DNA of 64,000 bases from Megalobrama amblycephala (Eukaryota > Chordata > Actinopteri > Cypriniformes > Xenocyprididae), in assembly GCF_018812025.1 (NCBI RefSeq), contig NC_063058.1, positions 15,898,797-15,962,796 on the forward strand. Direction: 5' to 3'. Numbering within the stretch: the stretch's first letter is position 1; each line of letters starts with the position of its first letter. Of this stretch, positions 45,501-56,100 are shown piece by piece. A model generated the notes under the pieces. That model did no database searches, had not been told where the DNA came from, and was given only the letters and a program-made list of their open reading frames with translations. A program made the position numbers and the translations under genes.

Positions 45501-48500
45501 TGCCAGAGCGCCATGTGACTGTGGGACAGTAATTCTCACCGAGGCTGAATGTGCCAGGATTAGATCTGCACAAAGTGGGTCAGCCTCCGCCGAGACCCAA
45601 CAAAGCGTGCAAAGGAGGCAATGCTCACACACATACATGCTAGGACGCTAGAGGCGTGTGAACCTGAGGGCTTGTGTCACCTCTCTCAAAGCGATGGAAC
45701 TAGAGCAGATAAGGACTGAGTAGTCATGTGTTACAGATGTTTAACTTTATCAGTCAGTCAGCATGAACAGTAAACATGGTTATAAAAGCAATGGAGCTGC
45801 TAGCTGTAGCTTAGCGGTTAGCATGTTTGCCCGAATACATTGTTGTTCAGGTGACACAGGTTCATCTGACTCACAATAGTTCCTGATTCTGTATGATTTA
45901 GGGTTTGAGGGCATGTAACACAACCTGACCATGTTAGCATCTGGCTAATTTGGTTAGCATTTGCATCAAAATACTATAGAATTGTTGTAGGGTTGCAAAA
46001 GGAATAAAACCAAAATCATGAAATGGTTTAGTGTGATTAGCAAATCACAAAGGCTGGGTAAATACTGGAAATATATGCACTGCGTGTTTCAGAATAATGA
46101 AATGGGTCTTTGACAAATAAGTGTAAAACAACATAATGGAGTTTTAAAAAAACATAATTATTAAGTGTTAACAATGAGATTATGTGTTTTTTATAATCAT
46201 TTCACACTGCTTTTGTCATTTTTTACAAGATGGACAAAATCTGTCACCAAAAAAGTCATTTGGTTTAATCAAAATTTCGGTTTTACCGAATGACGATATT
46301 TTCGAACAATGCTAACAGGCTGATATCTAGCTAGCTTGCAAAATGACAATCAAACATTTTATATTTAGTACAAGTTTTTAAAATATTACAACATTTTCCA
46401 TGTTTTATAGCGGTTGTACCAAATGACCAGATATTTCAGGATATGCGTATGAGCAAGTGAAAACATGAATTTTTCAAATAGTTAAAAGAGAGTTAGTTAC
46501 TTTGCTTCATGACCATGTGGTCCTGTGCAGGTGTCTGAATGATGTCACATCCTGTCACATGATAATGACCGCATGACTTGATCCAAAATGGTCCCTTTAT
46601 ATTGGTTACTCCGAATGACATCAATGAAATTCATTTTTCCGGACATTCTTTCTCACAACAAAGCAACGACTTTTTGCCATTTTGCACTATGTTGATATAT
46701 GATGTTATAAAATCATGCCAGAATAAAAAATATATACATTTATTACATTTTAAGAAATTTTAATCACAAATGAAATGGCTGTATTGGCCTTTGGACGGTT
46801 AAACCGAATGACTTTTTGACACTTCAAAATCCTTAAAATACCTTTAAATGTAGCAAAATATAATTAAAACTTTTTGGATTTGATAAAAGAGATCTAGTTG
46901 TACTACCTTACATACTTTGGATGTCATATCTTTGTTTTTTATTATTATTAAGGCTTTTGGACAAATTTTTTTTACCCAACTATAATGATCATAAAACTAT
47001 ATAGTCATACTGATATATGATCATATATTTTTTGCCTTTTTACAGCCTTTGTTATTTATATTTTGCTAGCGTAAAAAATACTTAATTAAAAGCATCCGGC
47101 TTACACTTGCATTTTGTACCTGAATTATGTTACGTTATTGTGCAGTGGTCTGTATTTCATCTGCTAGTCTGTTTATGTTTTTCATCTGCTAGTTTGTTTA
47201 TTTTAGCATCTCATCAGTGCCCGTCAGCTGACCCTGTGGCCCGCTGCCCACTGCCTAGTAGTTTAATCAGCTCCTGAAGTTTGCTGGGCACAAGCTGGCA
47301 ACTGTAATCTGGAAAGCCTTCCTGTCTAGCAGTTCTAGGTCAAGCTGATGCCATTAACCTCAGTAGTAGGGGAGAGAGAGAGATGAGGAGAGAGTAGAAA
47401 CTGATATCTGATGTTGAAACGTGAATGGAGAAGGATTTTTGTGCATGTTTTTTTTAGTGTTCATGCATGAGCCTGAGACATTGTGTTTGAACGGCTGAAT
47501 GTTCATTAGCTCTGTCAGAGGTTTTATTCATAGTCTGTAATCAGCTGCTTGACGCTAATCCACTCACAAGAGTTCAGTCACTCAATGCCAGCTCACATGC
47601 AGACACAAACACACATAAGCTGTAATTGCCACTCTATTCTACACACAATATACAATGCATACAGGATTTGTGGGGACTAAATTGTCCTCACATGGGCATT
47701 ACAATGTCCTCATGAAGAAAGTGGCTTGATAAATACGCTGTGTGTGTGAAGCAGCTCAGTGTCATCAGGATTCAGGTTGTTGACATTGCTGATCAGAGAT
47801 GTTCTGAGACAGATAAGCTGGGAGAGACTGACTCAATGACATCTCACAAACTCACACACACACACACTCACACACACTCACAGATAACACACACACCTTC
47901 ACAAACTGGCTTTCTTACACTGCTTTGTCTGAATTTTTCTTTTCTTTTGAAAGAAATTACTACTTATATCCAGCAAGGACGCATTAAATTGATCAAAAGT
48001 CACAGTAAAGACATTTATAATGTTTACAAAATATTTCTATTTCAAATAAATTCTCTGATAAATTAATAAAACTTTCTATCAAAGACTATAGAATAACACA
48101 AGACGCGTCACTCGTATTGTTTTGAATGGGAGAAAGTGTAACGCGCAATATGGCGGAATAAGTCCCGCCTTCTAAATAAGAGCCAATCGCCGACTGGTAA
48201 AGTCATCGCGTCACTGCAGCGGCCGTTAGAAGCACCGGTTTCTATAGAAACAGTCAGACGCGCGCCTCCGAAATGAGGCACAAGAGATGCGCATTTAGGT
48301 CTGCGCATACAGTTTTTTTTGTCATGATTCGAGCGTTTGGAAAAAAAATTATGAGACAGTTGTTGTCAGATTTCCTTGGTGATTTCAAATATGAAATTTA
48401 ATCGAAAGCTTGGCGAACAGCTTTGGAGCTGCATGATGCCCAGGATGCCCAAGAGGCGTTTCAAAGATGGCCTCCGAGTGAAATGATTTGTCTTAAAGGG

Positions 48501-50128
48501 ACTTTGTTTCTATTTGTTACTATCGAAAAAATGTATCACGGTTTCCACAAAAATATGAAACGCATTAATAATAATGAGACGTGTCTTGAGCAGCAAATTA
48601 GCATATTAGTATGATTTTTGAAGGATCATGTGACACTTTATTAGAAAATCCAAAGATCTAAGATAATAAGATTCAGTTTCCAAACATTATCCAAAAATTT
48701 TTACAAATTCAAAAATTTTACAAAAAGATTCAAAGGATTCTAAATATTCTGATACTTAAAAAAATCTTAAAGGTGTAAATCTTAGCGGCATCTAGCAGTG
48801 AGGTTTGCAAATTGCAATATAGAGAAGCTACGGTGGCCAACACAGGACAAAGATGTTGTTGTCTGAGACAGCAGAGAGTAGTCAGTCAGTTTGTCCATTT
48901 AGGGCTACTGTAGAAACATGCCGGCGCAAAATGGTGACTTAACATGTAAGGGGACCCGTGGTGTATGTAGATAGAAATGGCTCATTCTAAGGTAATAAAA
49001 ACATAATGGTTCATTATACACCACTGAAATAATAGTTATGTATATTATATTGCATTTCTGTCAATAGATCCTCCTAAAATTTACAAGAATCTAACAGATA
49101 TTCTAAAATGTTTTATTATAAATATTCTAAGGTTTAAAACAGTGCAAAGTTTCTAATATTCTAAAGATTCTACAAACTATAATTAGAATCTTTGAAATCC
49201 TAGAATCTTTACAAGACCTCACATCTGTTGTCACATAATGTAACCTCAACACAGACCCATACACACAGCAGCTCCTTGTTAGCCTTCATTTTGTGGTCTG
49301 TTTTGTGTAAACTGCAGTCACGGCACTCGCACATAGAGAGGTGTGCTACACTTCAAACAAACTGGTCACACTGACCCTGGATCAGCATAATGAGTTCATT
49401 TTGACGATTGAGACATTTGATGATCATTATCATAATAAACTATCTTTAGCAGGTTAAGTACTCTGACTAAAATAATCTAAGTTTTAGTTTTGAACATTAA
49501 TGCACTTGTTTGATCAAGGACACATCACGATTTTATGATGGCGTTTGAACCTTTTGTGTCATATTTCATCTGATGTCCGACCACATGTATATTAAGAGTA
49601 TTTGAGTGTGCTAATAGATAAAATGCGTTACGTAACATCCTGCATGCACGTGTGTGCCTGTGCGAGATGTGTAGTGCTCGTGTCTGTCTGTATCTGTGGA
49701 GGAACACGCAGTACAGAGAGCAGAAGAGAGGAGTTATTGTCCGAGCAGTTAAAGACACTGTTTGGACAATGCTGTCTCTCAGGACCGTCTCTCTCGCTGA
49801 TCCTCTGCTCTGGTTCACATAGTACATGCTCTTTCACACAGAATTCATACTCTCTCTCTCTCACACACACACACACATATACACACAATGTGGGGTTTCA
49901 GTGTTTTATGGGGACTTTCTATAGACATATTGATTTTTATACTGTACAAACTGTATATTCTATGGCCTGACCCTAAACCTACCCATCACAGAAAACTTTC
50001 TGCTTTTTTACATTGTCAGAAAACATCACTTAGTATGATTTATAGACTATTTTCCTCATGGGCACAAAAATGTCCTCACAAGGTCAAAGATTTCTGGTAT
50101 TGCCATCCTTGTGGGCCACACACACATC

Positions 50129-50177
<49 letters not shown>

Positions 50178-53100
50178 TGAGATCAGCATGTTATTTTGAA
50201 TAATTTATTATTATTAATGATGATAATCATGAATAATAATAAATTATTCAAAATTAGGATTATTTTTTGTATATATTACAATATTATTTCGATAATAATA
50301 GGTTATATATATACAGTACAGTCCAAAAGTTTGGAACCACTAAGATTTTTAATGTTTTTAAAAGAAGTTTCATCTGCTCACCAAGGCTACATTTATTTAA
50401 TTAAAAATACAGTAAAAAACAGTAATATTGTGAAATATTATTACAATTTAAAATAACTGTTTTCTATTTGAATATATTTCACAAAGTAATTTATTCCTGT
50501 GATGCAAAGCTGAATTTTCAGCATCGTTACTCCAGTCTTCAGTGTCACATGATCCTTCAGAAATCATTCTAATATGCTGATCTGCTGCTCAAGAAACATT
50601 TAATGTGTACAATTGTACAAAATATTTGTGTACAATATTTTTTTTCAGGATTATTTGATGAATAGAAAGTTCAAAAGAACAGTGTTTATCTGAAATCTAA
50701 TCTTTTGTAACATTATAAATGTCTTTACTGCCACTTTTGATTGATTTAATGCATCCTTGCTGAATAAAAGTATTCATTTCTTTAATTTCTTTAAAAAAAA
50801 AATAAAAATAAAAATTCTTACTGACCCCAAACTTTTGAACGGTAGTGTATAATGCTACAGAAGCTTTGTATTTCAGATAAATGCTGTTCTTTTGAACTTT
50901 CTATTCATCAAGGAATCCTGAAAAAAAAAAGCACACAACTGTTTTCAACATTGAAAATAATCATAAATGTTTATTGAGCAGCAAATCAGCATATTAGAAT
51001 GATTTCTGAAGGATCATGTGACACTGAAAACTGGAGTAACGATGCTGAAAATTCAGCTTTGCATCACAGGAATAAATTACTTTGTCAAATATATTTAAAT
51101 AGTACACAGTTATTTTAAATTGTAATAATATTTCACAATATTACTGTTTTTTACTGTATTTTTAATTAAATAAATGTAGCCTTGGTGAGCAGACGAAACT
51201 TCTTTTTAAAAACATTAAAAATCTTAGTGGTTCCAAACTTTTGGACTGTACTGTATATATATAAAATTTACAATCATTAACTTAAATGAAATAAATTAAA
51301 TAATCAATAAATACTATAGACCCATTTAAAAATATATGTATATATAATTGACAAAAACACAAAACATAATTACTAAAACTTTAACTGAAACAGAAAATAA
51401 AAAAAATAAAATCTAAATCAAAATATCAGTGATATTAAAATAACACTGATCCAAGGACAAGTTAAAAATTCCAATCACGTTACAACAAAACAGTAGAAAT
51501 ATCAGGTGGATCTAATGTCCGTCCTCTGACCACTTCTGAATTTCTCCATACGCCAAAATGGACTTCCAAGAATTCAACAGCCGCATTTAACTGCCAGTCA
51601 GGTCAGCGCACTAGACCGAAACTATGAATGAGCACATTCTCGGTACCTTTTGAAATCGAAGGTTAAATGAAATGTTATGAATATAAAACAAGAGATCTGA
51701 CTGAGGAAGTCTAAACTGGCCCTTTTATTTTTAAAATAATCTCACTTAACTGAGCAAGTCCTAGAGCTTCACCCATACTTTTTTTTTTTTTTTTTTCACA
51801 CGCTCTATGCATAAAACACAAGTGAAAAAAGTAAAAGAGGAAGCTTGTTTTCTTGGAAGGCCACCGTGGAAAAGTACGCCTCCAAAACAAACACGTCTCT
51901 TGTGGGACTTACACGCCCCCTCTATTACTTTTCTCTCTTTTTCATGTCCCGTTCACTCTGGTCTTGGTTCATGATGTTCTGTAATACTTCCTGGGATCCT
52001 TAGTTGACACAGAGATGGATGGGGAAACAATGTCAGGGATATTTTAGTCAGAAAAGCATGCTTATAGGACCCCATAGGCATAAAGCTTAAGTTAGTTAAT
52101 TATTGTCTGAGGATACAGTGACTCCATAGCTGGTTTTATTTGTGTTTAGTTTCGCTTAACCTCTCTTTTTGTGCATTGGTTGGTTGTGATAGTGTGAGCA
52201 TGTGTCACATGAAGGCACTTCTGTTTTGGATAAAACCCTTGACATGTTTCTTCCTCTTTGCTCCACAAATCTAATTACACTTCCCCCTCCAGGGATGTAA
52301 ATATTTACTGACAACAGTTTAAAAAAAAAATCAGATTTGAAATATAATACTTAGTACTGTCCTGAGTAAGATATTTTACATAAAAGATGTTTGCATTTAG
52401 TTCACAAGACAAAACAATAGCTGAATTTATTAAAATAACCCCATTCATAAGTATGTGAACCCTTGATTCTCAATACTGTGTGTGGTTACCTGATGATCCA
52501 CAACTGTTTTTTTGTTTTGTGATGGTTGTTCATGAGTCTCTTGTTTGTTCTGAGCAGTTAAACTGAGCTCTGTTCTTCAGAAAATTCCTCCAGGTCCCAA
52601 AAATTCTTCAGTTTTCCAGCATCTGCATATTTGAACCCTTTCCAGCAGTGACTGAATGATTTTGAGATTTATCTTTTCATGCTGAGGTCAATTGAGGGAC
52701 TCAAACTCAACTATTAAAAAAGGTTCAAACATTCACTGATGCTCCAGAAGGAAACATGATGCATTAAGAGCCGAGGGTGAAAACTTTTGGAATTTAAAGA
52801 TCAAAGTAAATTGTATTTAATCTGTTTTCCAGAAAACATGCAAGTGTCTTCTGTTACTGCAGTACTAAATGAACAAAATTGATATTTAAACCAAATTAGA
52901 AAAATTTGGACATCTTCATCCTGTTCAAAAGTTTTCACCCCCCGACTCTTAATGCATCGTGTTTCCTTCTGGAGCATCAGTGAATGTTTGAACCTTTTTT
53001 AATAGTTGAGTTTGAGTCCCTCAGTTGTCCTCAGTTTGAAAAGATGAATCTCAAAATCATACAGTCACTGCTGGAAAGGATTCAAATATGCAAAAATGCT

Positions 53101-56100
53101 TGAAAACTGAAGAATCTGCAGGAGGAATTTTCTGAAGAACAGAGCTCAGTTTAACTGCTCAGGACAAACAAGAGACTCATGAACAACCATCACAAAACAA
53201 AAAAACAGTAGTGGATCATCAGGTAACCACACACAGTATTAAAAATCAAGGGTTCACATACTTTTGAATGGGGTAATTTTAATAAATTCAGCTATTTTTT
53301 TTTGTCTTATGGATTATATGTAAACATCTTTTATATAAAATAACTTACTCAGGACAGTACAAAATAAAAAATAACATGCATTTTGTATGATCTCTCTTAT
53401 TTTGTTAAAATTATTCACATTTTCACAGATTCTGCAAGTGGTTCCCAAACTTTGTGTACATTTTGAATCCCAGATTGCGATATTTAAAACCAATAAATGT
53501 GGCAAATAGATTTAAGATTAAGTCTGTTGTTGTCTGTCTTTCAGATATCTGGTCACTGGGTGTGATCCTCTATATGCTAGTGTGTGGACACCCACCCTTT
53601 CAAGAGGCCAATGACAGCGAGACCCTCATCATGATCATGGACTGTCGTTACACTGTGCCCAGCCACGTCTCTCCAGAATGCAAAGAGTACGTATGACATC
53701 TGAGCTTTGATTTCCCTCAGGCACACATGAACTAATACTGTATACAGCTTTCTCCGATTTAAGAGTTCACTATTTCTGGAAACCAGTATTACCAAGAACA
53801 GCTTTAGCTTTCCACTTCCATGCTGATCTGATGCATGCCCACAAAAACATGTTTGAGTAAATAGATTAGTTTTAAGATGTCATTGACAGCCTTGTGCCAC
53901 TGGAACACAGTGTTGTGTTGTGTTTTTTTCCCTGAGAACTGGCAGGATGTAGCCTCTCAAACACCACTCCCTCGCACTCCAGTTTGTACCACTTTCACGC
54001 CAAACTTCATACCTACGTGTAGACCAAAGCCCATCTGAACATACTGTACTTTATCTGTTTACACCCGCTTGTACCAGCCAATCGCAGTTTGTGGCTCTCT
54101 AAATCACACTTAAGCAAACAGACTCTGTTTTTGAATGAGTAAAGGTTCCTGGGGGTTAGATTTAGGAGCAAGTTATGACCGACACACAGAATTTCCATCC
54201 TTGGGCCAGGTGATGGATACTGAGAGTAACAGGCCAAGACAACTCCCTCATTTTGTTTCATAAGGGCTTTAACTAGATATTCCGGTTGGATTAGATATGC
54301 TTGACTTTTTAACTAAGCTTTAATACACTTTTCAAATCATAATATTGTACTGTTCTTAAGAAGGGTAGGGCATGATTTGGAATTTGGAATTTGAATTTGA
54401 ATCGAAATCGTGCCACAGAAAGGCTTTGCAACAATACATAATTACATGATTAATTTTGACTAATTATGACTATTTATTCCCTCATATAGAATACGTTTTT
54501 CTCAAATGATAACTAAATTAATTCCAGTATTTTCAAAATAATTAAAAGAAAAAAGGACTTTTTCCGATTTTTTCAAAACCACATTTTTTCATTTAACTTT
54601 ATAATAATAATATAATATTATATTTGTATTAATAATTATTGTTTTTATTTAAAATATTTAAATATATATTTGTATAGGTGCCACTTAAAAAAATCATCTA
54701 ATGATGATTTCTAATGTAATCTAATGCAAGCAAAACCACACAGAAAAAAACTGTTTAAACTACTTGGAAACTACCAGGAATTTATAATTTACAAACCATT
54801 CTCGATTCACTTCTGAAAGGCGCACAAGCCTGCTTTTAAGTGTGTTCACCGCAGCTCTATAGTGACCAGATTTTTACACAAGGCTGCCTTTTGTCAGAGT
54901 GAAGTTATTTTTAAGTGGGTTTATTCCAGGCTATTTGTAGTTAGAACATCCCCAAAGCAACAGCTCTCAGGCTTGAGTTTAGGTCTGAATCAGTCAATTG
55001 TGCAAGAGTGTGCGTACGAGTGTGTGTTAGACATCTGGGCTTGACTGCACAGCCAAACATAGTGACTGGGTCACATGATCTCCACCGCAATCAAAAGCTC
55101 CCTTTAATGGGAAGAGTTTTCTTAGAGGAGGAGAACACTTGTGTCTTTAGGCAGACTTTCATCTTGCTGTTGATCTGTAGTTTGCTTTTTTTCCACCCTT
55201 TTTCCTCACGGCTATTTAAGGTCCTGAGGTTAAACACATCAAGAGACTCTGCTGATGTTCAAGGGCAATGGAGCATGTGGGATTATAAACACACACAAAC
55301 ATTCAAAGACATAAAAAACACTTTGAAAGGGAAAACATCTCCCCCTGCTGGTCCTCTATGTGAGATGCAGGAACGTGTGCCAGTACCGCAGTGAAATAAA
55401 ACACTCAAATGCCTTGAATAAACAAGCTGGATGCAGTGCATTCACACATACGCACGCAAGCTTGGATCGCAAGAGTTCCAACCAATTCCGTATTCTTTCA
55501 GTTCGCTTCACTGAAGCACCAATTCTCTGCAGGTGCTCATGAATATTAATCAGCAGAAAGATAAGCATTTCCTTTTCATTCCGTCTCCTCTGACTGCAAG
55601 ATGCGCCTGTGCAATCATCGTCTGTCAACCAGGCAGAGAATATTTATTAAGATTGCTAGAAAAGGAAAGTATGAAAATTGCAAGTAGAGTGAGACTGAAA
55701 TGAAGTGAGATGGAGGCAAGTGTGATGAGGGGTGACAAAATCAAGCCTATTTGAGAAGATGGGATTTTTCTTATTTCTTTCTTTCCCCCACAGAAGGTCA
55801 TGTCTGATGTTCTCGTTCTGCTCTGGTAAAAAAGGAATAACTCATCATTCTCTCCCTCTTTATTTTCATTTTTTCCTTTCAGTTTGATTTCACGAATGCT
55901 GCAGAGGGATCCTGCTAAGCGGGCATCTCTCACAGAGATAGAGAGCCACCCTTGGTTGCAAGGTGTTGACCCTTCGCCTGCCGGTTACACAGCCGCCCCA
56001 CTTACCTCTCACCGCAGTTTGTTACCCGAGGAGCATGAGTTCATACTCCAGGCCATGACCAGTGGCAGCATCGCTGACCGAGATGCCATCCAAGAGTGAG

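Noticed and set aside
45790..45890. tRNA gene
   Set aside because: A- and B-box-like words are present but no cloverleaf, acceptor stem or terminator; more consistent with a decayed SINE.
53687..53689. Alternative donor three bases downstream of the SNRK second coding exon
   Set aside because: Using it breaks the family sequence [12 protein letters not shown]; the earlier donor preserves it.
55008..55394. 128-codon plus-strand frame in SNRK intron
   Set aside because: No splice acceptor/donor in phase and no homology recognised; would disrupt the well-supported SNRK frame.
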